Shown: piece by piece, positions 18,316 through 27,197 of the stretch
Layout of the letters: every line of letters begins with the position of its first letter
How positions within the stretch are numbered: the stretch's first letter is position 1
Assembly (NCBI RefSeq): GCF_034092375.1
Contig: NZ_CP139302.1
Span: 1,240,001-1,304,000 of the forward strand
DNA: 64,000 nt
From: Prochlorococcus sp. MIT 1300
Lineage (GTDB): Bacteria; Cyanobacteriota; Cyanobacteriia; PCC-6307; Cyanobiaceae
Direction: 5' to 3'
Position numbers and translations under genes: made by a program
Notes under the pieces: generated by a model
What the model was told of the DNA's origin: nothing
Seen by the model: the letters and a program-made list of their open reading frames with translations, nothing else
Database searches by the model: none

Positions 18316-18584
18316 TGAAATCAATTCATAGTTTTTTATCTATTTTGTTTGGCACAATACTGATCTTTGCCTTGCTTGGATCAATTAGTGGAAGTGCAGA
18401 AGTTTTTATTTTTGGGATTGTCTCTTTAATTCTATTGGTTATATATTTCCTCCCTTCGTTAATTGCTTTTTCAAGAAAATGTCCCAGTGCCTTGGCAATT
18501 ACTGCACTTAATTTATTTTTAGGTTGGACTTTATTCGGTTGGGTTGCGAGTTTGGTTTGGGCATTGAGGAATTATAATTACTAG
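18315..18584 (+). CDS. T4 Imm-like superinfection immunity family membrane protein (89 aa)
   Basis: Small membrane protein. Two hydrophobic spans (FLSILFGTILIFALLGSI; VFIFGIVSLILLVIYFL) are followed by PSLIAFSRKCPSALAITALN and LFLGWTLFGWVASLVWAL. The last two elements are the signature of the superinfection immunity (T4 Imm) family, whose phage founder blocks DNA entry of related phages across the inner membrane. Cellular members are common and mostly uncharacterised, so a defence role here is inference. The ATG at 18315 overlaps the guaA stop by one base. Confidence 0.8.
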   Translation: MKSIHSFLSILFGTILIFALLGSISGSAEVFIFGIVSLILLVIYFLPSLIAFSRKCPSALAITALNLFLGWTLFGWVASLVWALRNYNY

Positions 18585-18598
18585 GGTTTCTATTTCTA

Positions 18599-18934
18599 AT
18601 GAAAGGCTTTTCAATATTAATTGCACTGCTAGGGGTTCAGTTGATATGTCAGGGCTGTGCCTCTAGGGATTATTTTAATTATTATTCATGTGATGGACAG
18701 GAGATTCTAGGGACTAATAAAACTCCTTTTAGAATATCGCTTAATGATAGAAAAGTAAAAATAAAATCTTCTGGAAAGGAGCAAACCTTTTTTTTAGGCA
18801 AGGAGTTGGATGGGTTTGCTACCTTGGAGAGAATTGATTCTTCCAATCTTTTAATAGATTATGGGCCAACCTCTCTTTTGCCTAAGGGATTTATCGATTT
18901 GAAGTCATGTGAAATGTATCCGTTTGGTAGATAG
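18599..18934 (+). CDS. putative lipoprotein, unknown function (111 aa)
   Basis: Signal peptide MKGFSILIALLGVQLICQGC with lipobox ICQGC (Cys20), so a lipid-anchored exported protein. The mature part begins with polar residues (ASRDYFNYYSCDG), then beta-rich segments (TPFRISLNDRKVKIKSS, TLERIDSSNLLIDYG). No domain is recognised. Cys30 and the C-terminal LKSCEMYPFGR Cys could form a disulfide. It follows the Imm-like gene by 14 bases on the same strand. Confidence 0.6.
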   Translation: MKGFSILIALLGVQLICQGCASRDYFNYYSCDGQEILGTNKTPFRISLNDRKVKIKSSGKEQTFFLGKELDGFATLERIDSSNLLIDYGPTSLLPKGFIDLKSCEMYPFGR

Positions 18935-19086
18935 ATTTTGACTTTTATGGGTGGTAGCTTTTCTCTCATCTGATCTTTTAAGCGTAAAGCGGTTGTGATT
19001 GTGTTAGAGAATGAATTCCATTTATGTTTTTAGGGCTGGTTTCAAGCATTCGATGCCGATAGTCTGGAGCACTGGCCAATAGCTCA

Positions 19087-19698
19087 TTGACAGCTACTCA
19101 CACTCAGGACTTCCGTCTGCAGCGTCGTCTTCAGCAGGACAGTATTCAGCTTTCAGGAAAAACGGTTTATATAAACCCTTTCCTTTATTGGCGTCGTTTT
19201 GATACCAATACAGATCGATGGCTAAGAGAACCCGGACAATTGGGTGAAGATCAAATCACGCTGAACCGAAGTCGTTTTTACCCAGAACTGGAATGGTCTT
19301 TATTAGATGATTCACAGCGGAATCTCAAAGATGCTGCGGTGGAAATGTTCCTTAAAAGCCTCGAATTGATAGGTACTTTTCATCCAGACCTGACAGCTGG
19401 CCAATTGTTGGAAGTAGAGAGAAAGATGACTGTTACTAAGAAGGAGGCTTTTGAGCGTTGGGTAGGGAAGTCATTAAGGAGGCGCTTAAATGAAGAATCA
19501 AGAGAAAAGCAGCGCTTTGAACGAGAGAGAGTTTTCAGGATGTGGAGAGAGTGGTTCTGCCTAGAAGCTAGTCATCAGGCCATGGGGGTTTTTCTCGCGA
19601 CAGTAATTTTGTCTGGTTTTGTGGGTTGGTCGATAGGACTATCGAAAACCACTTCAACCACATTTTTGGTACCGTCTGAGCAAACTGGAATTAGATAG
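19087..19698 (+). CDS. conserved hypothetical tail-anchored protein upstream of PBP2 (203 aa)
   Basis: Not recognised. The N-terminal half has aromatic-rich motifs (YINPFLYWRRFDT, RSRFYPELEWSLLDD). The middle is a strongly charged helix (SLRRRLNEESREKQRFERER, residues 129-148). A single transmembrane span near the C-terminus (GVFLATVILSGFVGWSIGL, 167-185) leaves a short outer tail. The start at 19087 is a TTG. It is the first of three closely spaced plus-strand genes ending with the PBP2-type transpeptidase, so a cell-wall or division link is suggested by position only. Confidence 0.6.
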   Translation: MTATHTQDFRLQRRLQQDSIQLSGKTVYINPFLYWRRFDTNTDRWLREPGQLGEDQITLNRSRFYPELEWSLLDDSQRNLKDAAVEMFLKSLELIGTFHPDLTAGQLLEVERKMTVTKKEAFERWVGKSLRRRLNEESREKQRFERERVFRMWREWFCLEASHQAMGVFLATVILSGFVGWSIGLSKTTSTTFLVPSEQTGIR

Positions 19699-19713
19699 AC
19701 CCTGAGGCTGCTT

Positions 19714-20121
19714 ATGGCCGATGAATCTTTTGACAACATTCGCTTGTCATTCATGCAGGATGTACTGCCTGTTGGAATTGCAATGTTTGAAAGAGCGCGC
19801 CAAGGAGGCGCTGAGAAGCTTGTAGAGGCATTTACTAAATCCACTGCTCCTCTGGAAGAGCTGCGTCTGGAAGGAGAGCCTGCTGCTAGATCACTTCGTG
19901 ATCGTTTAGATCAGGTAGCCCCTGGTTTGGGGAACCCTGTGATGTCAGTCAATGTTGCAGTTGAGAATGAAGAGTCTGTTGATGAATTGTCGTCTTTCGT
20001 CGAGAATCAAGAAGAGGAGGAACTCGCTTTTGTTCTTACTAGAATTGAAGCAAGACTGCATGAATTGGAAGATTGTTTGATTGATCATGAAAGTCATTCA
20101 GATGACTTGCCATTGGATTAA
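19714..20121 (+). CDS. conserved hypothetical acidic protein upstream of PBP2 (135 aa)
   Basis: Not recognised. It opens MADESFDNIRLSFMQDVLPV with a helical segment (GIAMFERARQGGAEKLVEAF). The rest is highly acidic, ending in EEEELAFVLTRIEARLHEL and a His/Asp/Ser tail. No membrane segment is present, so it is probably cytoplasmic. It starts 15 bases after the tail-anchored gene and ends 11 bases before the PBP2 gene, which points to a three-gene transcript. Confidence 0.6.
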   Translation: MADESFDNIRLSFMQDVLPVGIAMFERARQGGAEKLVEAFTKSTAPLEELRLEGEPAARSLRDRLDQVAPGLGNPVMSVNVAVENEESVDELSSFVENQEEEELAFVLTRIEARLHELEDCLIDHESHSDDLPLD

Positions 20122-20132
20122 GGATTAAATGA

Positions 20133-21947
20133 ATGGCTAAAAAGCCTAACTATTCAGGTATTTCTAATCAAAGGAACGCTGGCATATATAACCAATCGAC
20201 ACTATTTCTTTTGTTGATTTTATTTTTTTGTAGTGCAATTTCGGGACGTTTATTTTGGCTCCAGGTCTTAAAAGGTAACAAGTATAGGGAAATGTCAGAA
20301 CAGAATAGAATTAGATTGGTCGCCAGATCTCCCATGCGAGGGCGACTTCTTGATCGCAATGGAGAGGTTCTTGCTTCTAATAAGTTGAGATATAATTTAT
20401 ATATTAAATCTCGTTTAATTAGGTCAATAGATTGGCCTTCCATGAAAGAATCATTATCTAACTTGTTAAAAATTGATTCAAATCTCTTGGAGAATCGATT
20501 TCAGCTTGGTCTTGACAAGGATAAGCTTCGTATAACTTTAGCAACAGATTTAACGCCTCAGCAAGTTCTTCGTTTTAAAGAGCAATCAGATGAATTATTA
20601 GGCGCACAAGTTGATATTGAGGTAGTTCGCTTTTATCCTCATAGAACTTTGGCGGCTCATGTATTGGGTTATACACAACCTATTACTAATGAGGAGTTCA
20701 AGGTTCTTTCTTCAGATAATTATGTAATACAAGACAGGATTGGACGTACTGGATTAGAGGCAGCTTATGAGTCGCATTTGCGTGGAGAATGGGGTGGGGA
20801 GATGCTTGAAGTTGATGCGGTTGGGACAATACAACGTAGTCTGGGTCAGAAATCGGCAATTCCAGGTAAAGATCTAACTTTAACTATTGATCTTGATTTG
20901 CAAAAGGCTGCTGAGGATGCACTGGCTACAAAAAGAGCTGGTGCAATTGTTGCCTTAGATCCTAGAACTGGTGCTGTTCTTGCTATGGCTAGTCGACCAG
21001 GCTTTGATCCAAACTTTTTTTCGAAATTTTTTACTAGTCAAAAAGAATACGATCAATTATTCCTTTCTTCTCAAAAGCCTTTATTTAGCAGAGCAGTTAA
21101 CTCATATGATCCAGGTAGTACTTGGAAACCAGTAACTGCTGTAGCTGGTATGGAAACAGGTAAATATCCTTCAGATGTAGTTTTAATGACTACATCATGC
21201 ATTAAATATGGATCACATTGTTTTTATGAATATAATCGACGTGGATTTGGAAAGATTGGATATGAGGACGCTTTGCGTTTTTCAAGTAATACTTTCTTTT
21301 ACCAAATTGGTATAGGAGTAGGCTCCAAAGCTCTTTATAAAGCTGCCAAACAATTAGGTTTTGATGCACTTACAGGAATTGAGCTGTCTTATGAAGAAAG
21401 CAAGGGCATTGTTGGTAATGAAGAATGGGCAGAAAAAGGTCGGGGTTGGGGAGAACCAGGAAAAACCCCATGGATTCCCGAAGATATGGCCAGTGCATCC
21501 ATTGGGCAGGCTGTTGTGCAGATAACTCCTTTGCAACTTGCAAGGGCATATGCCGTGTTTGCTAATGGGGGATATCTAATTACTCCTCATTTGGCTGCTC
21601 GTGATATTGATTGGTATTCATCAAAGCGCCGCAGGAAGGTTCGCCTGAAACCTTCAACTCTTGAGACTATTCGCAAAGGGCTTCGCAAAGTTGTCGAAAT
21701 TGGAACTGCTGCCCCTATTAACTTGCCTCATTTACCTAAAATTGCTGGTAAAACTGGAACCGCAGAAGATAGCACTGGGGGCAATGATCATGCATGGTTT
21801 GCATGTTTTGCACCTTATGAGAATTCAGAGATTGTTGTTGTCGCTTTTGCACAAAATACGCCTGGAGGTGGCTCTGTACATGCTTTACCTATGGCTAGAC
21901 AAGTTCTTGAGGCCTGGAACCAGGGTAGGGTTCAATCTGCTTTTTGA
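20133..21947 (+). CDS. mrdA: penicillin-binding protein 2 (class B transpeptidase)
   Basis: Class B PBP of 604 residues that cross-links peptidoglycan outside the cytoplasmic membrane. An N-terminal membrane anchor (STLFLLLILFFCSAISGRLF) precedes a dimerisation domain beginning at RSPMRGRLLDRNGEVLASN. The transpeptidase domain shows SxxK in DPGSTWKPVTAV, SxN in SSNTFFYQIG, and KTGTAE. The active-site Ser lies in STWK. The length and the VDAVGTIQRSLGQ segment fit MrdA (elongation) rather than FtsI, although the split between these paralogues is not certain here. It follows two unknown genes in a likely operon and converges on sqdX. Confidence 0.9.
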   Translation: MAKKPNYSGISNQRNAGIYNQSTLFLLLILFFCSAISGRLFWLQVLKGNKYREMSEQNRIRLVARSPMRGRLLDRNGEVLASNKLRYNLYIKSRLIRSIDWPSMKESLSNLLKIDSNLLENRFQLGLDKDKLRITLATDLTPQQVLRFKEQSDELLGAQVDIEVVRFYPHRTLAAHVLGYTQPITNEEFKVLSSDNYVIQDRIGRTGLEAAYESHLRGEWGGEMLEVDAVGTIQRSLGQKSAIPGKDLTLTIDLDLQKAAEDALATKRAGAIVALDPRTGAVLAMASRPGFDPNFFSKFFTSQKEYDQLFLSSQKPLFSRAVNSYDPGSTWKPVTAVAGMETGKYPSDVVLMTTSCIKYGSHCFYEYNRRGFGKIGYEDALRFSSNTFFYQIGIGVGSKALYKAAKQLGFDALTGIELSYEESKGIVGNEEWAEKGRGWGEPGKTPWIPEDMASASIGQAVVQITPLQLARAYAVFANGGYLITPHLAARDIDWYSSKRRRKVRLKPSTLETIRKGLRKVVEIGTAAPINLPHLPKIAGKTGTAEDSTGGNDHAWFACFAPYENSEIVVVAFAQNTPGGGSVHALPMARQVLEAWNQGRVQSAF

Positions 21948-21956
21948 ATATTTGAA

Positions 21957-23102
21957 TTAAGCAGCTAATTTGTCTGAGTCTTCAAGAACCTGTTTGTAAT
22001 AATCTCTGAGTTGGTTTGTTGCTCCAGACCAACCCCAACGTTCTGCTTCTTGTCTGGCCGCTTTGCGCATACCTTGTCTCTCTAGATCATTTCCGAGAAT
22101 TATTTTTGTGGCTTGTATCAGGCTATCTGCTCCTCCATTAGTTCCGTCTGGGTCATAGAGACAACCATTTTCTCCATTAGTAATAATGTCGGGGATTCCT
22201 CCTTTGTTGGCTCCTACAACCGGGCATCCTGCAGCCATAGCTTCTAGGAGGACTAGCCCTAATGTTTCGGTACTTGATGGAAATAAAAATGCATCGCCAC
22301 TTGCATAGGCGCTTGCTAACTCCTCGCCTTCTAAATAGCCAACGAAAGTAGTAGCAGTATTTTCGAAAATCTTTTCTAATTGTTGTCGATAAGGACCATC
22401 ACCAACTAATGCCAAACGAGATTTGGGCAGTGCTTCTAAAACGGGCTTTATTCGTTCTATTTGTTTTTCAGCAGAAAGGCGTCCTACATATATCAAAAGC
22501 TCCCCTTCGTCTTCGTATTTGCCTAGTAAACGTTTTCGCATGCTTTCATTTCTTAAATTTGGTCTAAATAAGTCTGTGTCTACTCCTCTTTGCCATAAAG
22601 CAGTGTTTTGTATTCCTTTTTCGCTGAGCTCACTAACCATTGCCGTGGAGGTGCAAAGATTTAAGATTGCCTGATTGTGCGCGGCCTTTAATAATTCCCA
22701 TAAAAGTGGTTCAAGCATCCCCATCCCATAATGTTCAAGATATTTGGGAAGATGTGTGTGGTAGCTAGCTAATAGAGGGATTCCATTGGTTTTTGCTAGC
22801 CAAATGCCTCCTAGCCCTAGTACTGCTGGATTTACTACATGAATCAAATCTGGTTGGAATTGTTCCAGGGCTTCAGAAGTAGCAGGGCCTGGTAGCCCTA
22901 GCTTTAGTTCTGGATATAGAGGTAATGGCATTGCCGGTACCCCTGTGACTTTGGCGCCCAAAAATTCTTTAGGAGCTCCTTCGGGGCAAAAAACTAAAAC
23001 TTCATCCCCCGCCTCAATTAGATGAGGGATAGTTTTAGTGAGCCGAGTCACGATTCCATCCACCTTGGGGAGGAAAGTCTCTGTGAAAAAGGCAATCTTC
23101 AC
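21957..23102 (-). CDS. sqdX: sulfoquinovosyldiacylglycerol synthase SqdX
   Basis: GT-B glycosyltransferase that moves sulfoquinovose from UDP-sulfoquinovose to diacylglycerol, giving the thylakoid sulfolipid SQDG. The 381-residue protein opens with MKIAFFTETFLPKVDGIVTR. The C-terminal GT4 donor site is SSTETLGLVLLEAMAAGCPV followed by GANKGGIPDII. Adjacent sqdB makes the donor sugar, which fixes the assignment among similar GT4 enzymes. It lies 30 bases after the sqdB stop, so the two form an operon. Confidence 0.95.
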   Translation of the reverse strand: MKIAFFTETFLPKVDGIVTRLTKTIPHLIEAGDEVLVFCPEGAPKEFLGAKVTGVPAMPLPLYPELKLGLPGPATSEALEQFQPDLIHVVNPAVLGLGGIWLAKTNGIPLLASYHTHLPKYLEHYGMGMLEPLLWELLKAAHNQAILNLCTSTAMVSELSEKGIQNTALWQRGVDTDLFRPNLRNESMRKRLLGKYEDEGELLIYVGRLSAEKQIERIKPVLEALPKSRLALVGDGPYRQQLEKIFENTATTFVGYLEGEELASAYASGDAFLFPSSTETLGLVLLEAMAAGCPVVGANKGGIPDIITNGENGCLYDPDGTNGGADSLIQATKIILGNDLERQGMRKAARQEAERWGWSGATNQLRDYYKQVLEDSDKLAA

Positions 23103-23132
23103 TGGTACAAAGAGATGCTTAGGAGTAGACCT

Positions 23133-24329
23133 TTAGGAAGTCTTGTTAATGGCTTTAGCTTGAGCTGAGGTCCATGCAGAAATACATGGAATTCGTTGCT
23201 TGTCACAACGATCAGCCCATTTACGAGCAACATCTACAACTTCGGCTAATAAACCATCATCGAGTGTTGTTGGCTTTAGTCCTAGTTCAATGAAGCATCG
23301 GTTGTCTACGATTAAATCATTTTCAACTGCTTCGTTCCTTGGGTTAGGTAAGTAATTAACTTTTGCTCCTGTAAGCGAAGCGACCTTTTTAGCAAGTTCG
23401 CCAACTTGGTGACTTTCAGTCATTTGATTGAAAATCTTGACCCTTTCCCCTTTTTCGGGAGGGTTCTCTAAAGCGAGTTGTACACATTTCACTGAATCCC
23501 GTATATGTATGAAGGCACGAGTTTGACCACCAGTGCCATGCACAGTGAGTGGATATCCAATTGCTGCTTGCATGAGGAATCTATTTAATACTGTTCCATA
23601 GTCACCGTCATAATCAAAGCGATTGGTTAAACGCGGATCTTTACTGGTTGCTGCTGTGTTTGTACCCCAAACTATTCCTTGATGGAGATCAGTAATGCGT
23701 ACATTGTCGTTTTTGTTGTAGTAAAGGAATAGAAGTTGATCGAGTGTTTTTGTCATGTGGTAGACGCTGCCAGGACTGGCGGGATGAAGAATTTCTTCTT
23801 CAAACCGACTTCCATCCGGTTGAGGTACTTCGACTTTGAGATATCCCTCTGGGATAGTCGCTCCTCGATGAGAGCCGTATCCATAAACACCCATAGTCCC
23901 TAAGTGAACTATGTGAATATCGAGACCACTCTCAACTATTGCAGCCAAAAGATTGTGAGTACCGTTGACATTGTTATCAACGGTATATCTCTTGGTTGCA
24001 GTGGATTTCATTGAGTATGGCGCTGCACGTTGTTCAGCAAAGTGAATTACTGAATCAGGTTTTTCTTCTAGAAGAAGATCGAGCAGTTCTTGATATTCAT
24101 GCGCTATGTCTAATCGTAGAAAGCGCATTGGCTTTCCACCTGTTTCTTCCCATGCTTTTAAACGGTCTCCAATGCTCGAAATCGGAGTCAGTGACTCGAC
24201 TTCGAGATCAATGTCGATTTTCCGACGACTCAGATTGTCCACTATGAGAACTTCGTGGCCTTCATCAGCCAGGTTTACAGCACATGGCCAACCACAGAAT
24301 CCGTCGCCACCAAGAACGAGAACTTTCAC
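23133..24329 (-). CDS. sqdB: UDP-sulfoquinovose synthase SqdB
   Basis: Extended SDR enzyme that makes UDP-sulfoquinovose from UDP-glucose and sulfite for sulfolipid synthesis. The 398-residue sequence begins with VLVLGGDGFCGWPCAVNLA, the SqdB-type Rossmann motif. It also has GTMGVYGYGSHRGATIPEGY, the catalytic YHMTK, and the SqdB-specific RFDYDGDYGTVLNRF and GGQTRAFIHIRDS. The length is typical. It starts the sqdB-sqdX unit. SQDG replaces phospholipid in low-phosphate ocean water, an established role in picocyanobacteria. Confidence 0.97.
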   Translation of the reverse strand: MKVLVLGGDGFCGWPCAVNLADEGHEVLIVDNLSRRKIDIDLEVESLTPISSIGDRLKAWEETGGKPMRFLRLDIAHEYQELLDLLLEEKPDSVIHFAEQRAAPYSMKSTATKRYTVDNNVNGTHNLLAAIVESGLDIHIVHLGTMGVYGYGSHRGATIPEGYLKVEVPQPDGSRFEEEILHPASPGSVYHMTKTLDQLLFLYYNKNDNVRITDLHQGIVWGTNTAATSKDPRLTNRFDYDGDYGTVLNRFLMQAAIGYPLTVHGTGGQTRAFIHIRDSVKCVQLALENPPEKGERVKIFNQMTESHQVGELAKKVASLTGAKVNYLPNPRNEAVENDLIVDNRCFIELGLKPTTLDDGLLAEVVDVARKWADRCDKQRIPCISAWTSAQAKAINKTS

Positions 24330-24387
24330 CCCAAACTCCTGCAGGAAAGAGCAAGTCGCTCATTTCACGCAAGCTACTACAGGGTTT

Positions 24388-24555
24388 TCAGCTAAGTCTC
24401 AGAGTTACAGCAATCAAGGACGTCAAAAGCAGTAATCCCAAGGCCACGATTAGCCCAGATCGATTGCCAGCACTTGCTTTTGTCTCAATTACTTCAATTT
24501 TGGGTTCTTTTGCAAAAGCGTTGAGTCTTCCACCTTCTTCTTTTGTTACTGCCAC
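24388..24555 (-). CDS. psb34: Psb34-like small photosystem II assembly protein (ssl1498 family)
   Basis: Short gene on the minus strand with a GTG start at 24553-24555 and TGA at 24388-24390, 55 codons. The peptide begins MAVTKEEGGRLNAFAKEPKI, the HLIP-like N-terminal motif of the ssl1498/Psb34 family. It ends in one transmembrane helix (SGLIVALGLLLLTSLIAVTL). Psb34 binds PSII assembly intermediates at the CP47 site where HLIPs bind, as known from other cyanobacteria. It lies 58 bases upstream of sqdB on the same strand, so it may lead the sulfolipid transcript. Confidence 0.75.
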   Translation of the reverse strand: MAVTKEEGGRLNAFAKEPKIEVIETKASAGNRSGLIVALGLLLLTSLIAVTLRLS

Positions 24556-24638
24556 AAATTTCCTTCGACTCGGCGGAGACTATTGACCTAAGTGCTTAGG
24601 GATTCTTTTCCGTTACTTTCCGTTATGGAAGGCAGTCT

Positions 24639-25445
24639 TTATTTTGCAACAAGTCCAGTGCTTGGTGAGCTGGCCGATGCTGCTATTTGTTCAGGGATTC
24701 GTCCCGCTAAAAAGGCTTTTCGGCCTGCTCTAACGCCCTCAGACATTGCTTCCGCCATTTGGGGCGGATTTCTTGCTAAAGCTATGGCTGTGTTCACTAG
24801 AACGGCTGAGGCGCCCATTTCAAGGGCTTGGGCGGCTTCACTGGGAACCCCGATACCAGCATCTACGACTACAGGGACTTTTGCATTTTCAATAATTATT
24901 TGGATATTGGCTGCATTTTTGAGACCTTGACCAGAACCTATTGGTGATCCCAATGGCATGACTGTTGCACACCCAACTTCTTCTAGTCTTTTTGCTAAGA
25001 GAGGGTCAGCATTGATGTAAGGAAGTACTGTAAAACCTTCTTGAACAAGCTTTTCAGCTGCTTCTAAGGTTCCAATGGGATCAGGAAGAAGATACTTTTT
25101 ATCTGGAATTACCTCTAATTTGATGAAATTATTGTCTTCTTGACCAGCTAATTTCGCTAATTCTCTTCCCATTCTTGCCACTCTGATTGCCTCGTGGGCA
25201 TCGGAGCATCCAGCAGTATTTGGCAGCATCCAAATCTTTGACCAATCGATTGCTTCAAGAAGTCCTTCATGCCCTTCTGTCTTATTTTGGACTCTTCTGA
25301 CCGCTACCGTCACCATCTGGGATTGAGAACTCCTCAGGCTTTTGTTCATTAAATTCAAGTTTGGAAACTTGCCAGTTCCAGTGAATAAGCGACTGTGGAA
25401 TGTCTTGTTGTTGATAGTCAGAGGGTCGATCGAATGAGAAGACAT
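24639..25445 (-). CDS. thiG: thiazole synthase ThiG
   Basis: Forms the thiazole phosphate of thiamine from deoxyxylulose-5-phosphate, dehydroglycine and ThiS-thiocarboxylate. The start chosen is [20 protein letters not shown] at 25445; the ATG at 25493 would add an atypical stretch. Motifs: [11 protein letters not shown], the Schiff-base lysine region [29 protein letters not shown], and [20 protein letters not shown]. The length of 268 residues is normal for the family. Divergent from the exported-protein gene at 25543. Confidence 0.95.
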   Translation of the reverse strand: MSSHSIDPLTINNKTFHSRLFTGTGKFPNLNLMNKSLRSSQSQMVTVAVRRVQNKTEGHEGLLEAIDWSKIWMLPNTAGCSDAHEAIRVARMGRELAKLAGQEDNNFIKLEVIPDKKYLLPDPIGTLEAAEKLVQEGFTVLPYINADPLLAKRLEEVGCATVMPLGSPIGSGQGLKNAANIQIIIENAKVPVVVDAGIGVPSEAAQALEMGASAVLVNTAIALARNPPQMAEAMSEGVRAGRKAFLAGRIPEQIAASASSPSTGLVAK

Positions 25446-25542
25446 GAGTGCGTTTGGTAATGTTTTCAGGCAAAGGCGTGCATTTTTGAACAACCGTTTT
25501 CAGCCAATAGGCTTTAAGTTGCATTCATCATCAGGTGTTTGA

Positions 25543-26070
25543 ATGTTTTTTCTGTTGGCAACTGATCCCCCAGTTTTAGCTAGGCCTGCGCCTGATCCAA
25601 GCCTGCAGCCAGGACAGGCTTATCAAGCTCTTCCAGTCATTCTTGAGGGCTCAGTTGAAAATTTTGATCCTGTAGCCAGAGCTCAGCAACTCGCAAAAAC
25701 TATGCCTCGCAAATGGTGTGGTTTTTACGAACCTTTCGCGAATGCTTCTAAGGTGGCAGTGATATTGGACTTTAGAGAAGTTAATGCTGTAGGACAAATG
25801 GTTGCGTTGAATGGAGAGATGCAATTAGGCAATGTTAAAACTCTTGTGCAAGGCAACTTAAATGCAAAATCGGATCAATTAGAAATTCTACCTATTTCAA
25901 CTGAGTTGATTCCTGGGATTGAAAGTGGCGGCAGCTTTATGGGATTAGAAGGTATTGAACTGTCTGGTTGGACTTCATCAAGTTTTGCCAACCCTGGAGG
26001 TAAACTTGTATTAAATAAGTCCTGCGCAGATATATCTTCAGAACCCCCTGTCGTCGATACTATTTGGTGA
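25543..26070 (+). CDS. conserved hypothetical protein, possibly exported (175 aa)
   Basis: Not recognised. The start MFFLLATDPPVLARPAPDPS could be a truncated signal peptide. The body is beta-rich (VAVILDFREVNAVGQMVALN, MQLGNVKTLVQGNLN), with a Gly/Ser-rich region (GIESGGSFMGLEGIELSGW) and a single Cys near the end (LNKSCADIS). No catalytic motif is visible. Head-to-head with thiG, and its last 33 bases overlap the convergent TPR gene. Confidence 0.55.
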   Translation: MFFLLATDPPVLARPAPDPSLQPGQAYQALPVILEGSVENFDPVARAQQLAKTMPRKWCGFYEPFANASKVAVILDFREVNAVGQMVALNGEMQLGNVKTLVQGNLNAKSDQLEILPISTELIPGIESGGSFMGLEGIELSGWTSSSFANPGGKLVLNKSCADISSEPPVVDTIW

Positions 26071-26595
26071 GTCGACATTGCCTATTTTCTCAAGTCTCTT
26101 TAGTTGTTTTTGTGCTGTTTTATTGTTTGGCTCAAAATTCAAAACTTTTTGATATAACTCTATTGCCTCCTCCCTTTTCATGAGCTTTTCTTGCGCAAAT
26201 GCAAGATTATTTAGTGCCACTGGATAATCTTCTTTAGCCTTTAACGCAGTTTTGTAATGTTTGACAGCAGCTTCAAAATCATCTTGTGCTGCTAACGCAA
26301 AACCAAGTGCATTTTCGATTAAAGCAGTCGCTTCATCTGGTTCATTCTCAAGTCTCTTTAATGCTTTTTTCAAGGTTGTTACTGCTTGTGGAAAAAGTCT
26401 TTTTCGCAGTTGTACAGATGCTAATTCGTAGAGATCTGAGGCCTCTCTTGAAGATGCTGCACCGCTTTTTTCAAGCTTTAATAGATTTATTTCGTCTTTG
26501 CGTGTGCGAAGTAATTGTCTCCCTACAAGGACTGCCAAGATAGCTAGTAGGCCAACAAGGCCAATTAAGTAGGTTTCAGGTTGTAGAAGTTTCAT
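26038..26595 (-). CDS. membrane-anchored tetratricopeptide repeat (TPR) protein
   Basis: 185 residues. An N-terminal transmembrane segment (TYLIGLVGLLAILAVLVG) is followed by a basic loop and then TPR helices: AVTTLKKALKRLENEPDEAT, FEAAVKHYKTALKAKEDYPV, and EEAIELYQKVLNFEPNNKTA. TPR units usually mediate protein assembly, and similar cyanobacterial proteins assist photosystem biogenesis, though no partner can be named. Convergent with the gene at 25543, overlapping by 33 bases. Upstream of it lie 202 bases with no evident gene before rplT. Confidence 0.8.
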   Translation of the reverse strand: MKLLQPETYLIGLVGLLAILAVLVGRQLLRTRKDEINLLKLEKSGAASSREASDLYELASVQLRKRLFPQAVTTLKKALKRLENEPDEATALIENALGFALAAQDDFEAAVKHYKTALKAKEDYPVALNNLAFAQEKLMKREEAIELYQKVLNFEPNNKTAQKQLKRLEKIGNVDSPNSIDDRGF

Positions 26596-26797
26596 GGTTG
26601 ACGTTCTCCGGCACTGGAGAAGAAGATCCCAAGAGTTGTTAAATGGTTAGTTATGAGGAGATGATGGGACAGATTCGTTGGGCGTTCTTTTGCCCATGGT
26701 TCCTGCCTTTAGAAGCATTCATAAATTGTGCTGAACGGTAAGTGTATATAGATCTTTTAAACAAGAAGAGATTTACAATTTTTTTGTCTTAATAAGC

Positions 26798-27145
26798 TCA
26801 GCTTTTGATTGAAGCCAAGACCGTTTCAAAGCTTTTAGGATCAGCAACCGCAAGTTGAGCCAACATTTTGCGATTTAGCTTTACGTCTGCTTTTTTTAAA
26901 CCACCAATGAAGCGGCTATAGCTAATTCCGTTCGACCTAGTTGCGGCATTAATGCGAGCAATCCATAGGCGCCTGAAATCTCTTTTGCGTTTTCTTCTGT
27001 CTCTGTAGGCATTGCAAAGAGCCTTCATGACTCTTTGGTTGGCAGTTCGAAATAGTGTTCCGTTACTTCCACGGAACCCTTTCGCGAGCTTCAGGATTTT
27101 ATTTCGACGTTTGCGGGCAACATTGCCTCTTTTGACGCGGGCCAT
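26798..27145 (-). CDS. rplT: 50S ribosomal protein L20
   Basis: Primary rRNA-binding protein of the large subunit. The 115-residue sequence starts [20 protein letters not shown] and has the basic L20 helix, the Arg-rich [20 protein letters not shown], and [21 protein letters not shown]20 also represses its own operon in other bacteria by binding leader RNA, which may hold here. It follows rpmI by 52 bases, the common rpmI-rplT pair; infC is not in this window's operon. Confidence 0.98.
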   Translation of the reverse strand: MARVKRGNVARKRRNKILKLAKGFRGSNGTLFRTANQRVMKALCNAYRDRRKRKRDFRRLWIARINAATRSNGISYSRFIGGLKKADVKLNRKMLAQLAVADPKSFETVLASIKS

Positions 27146-27197
27146 GGCAAGGATTAATGAAAAGGCAAGAAGATTTACTAGAAACTTTTGGGGACTT

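Noticed and set aside
25446-25542. Possible TPP riboswitch before thiG
   Set aside because: The gap is 97 bases and the CUGAGA-type TPP core is not seen.
26596-26797. Possible small RNA in the gap between the TPR gene and rplT
   Set aside because: No hairpin-plus-T-run, tRNA-like or known RNA pattern could be made out by eye.
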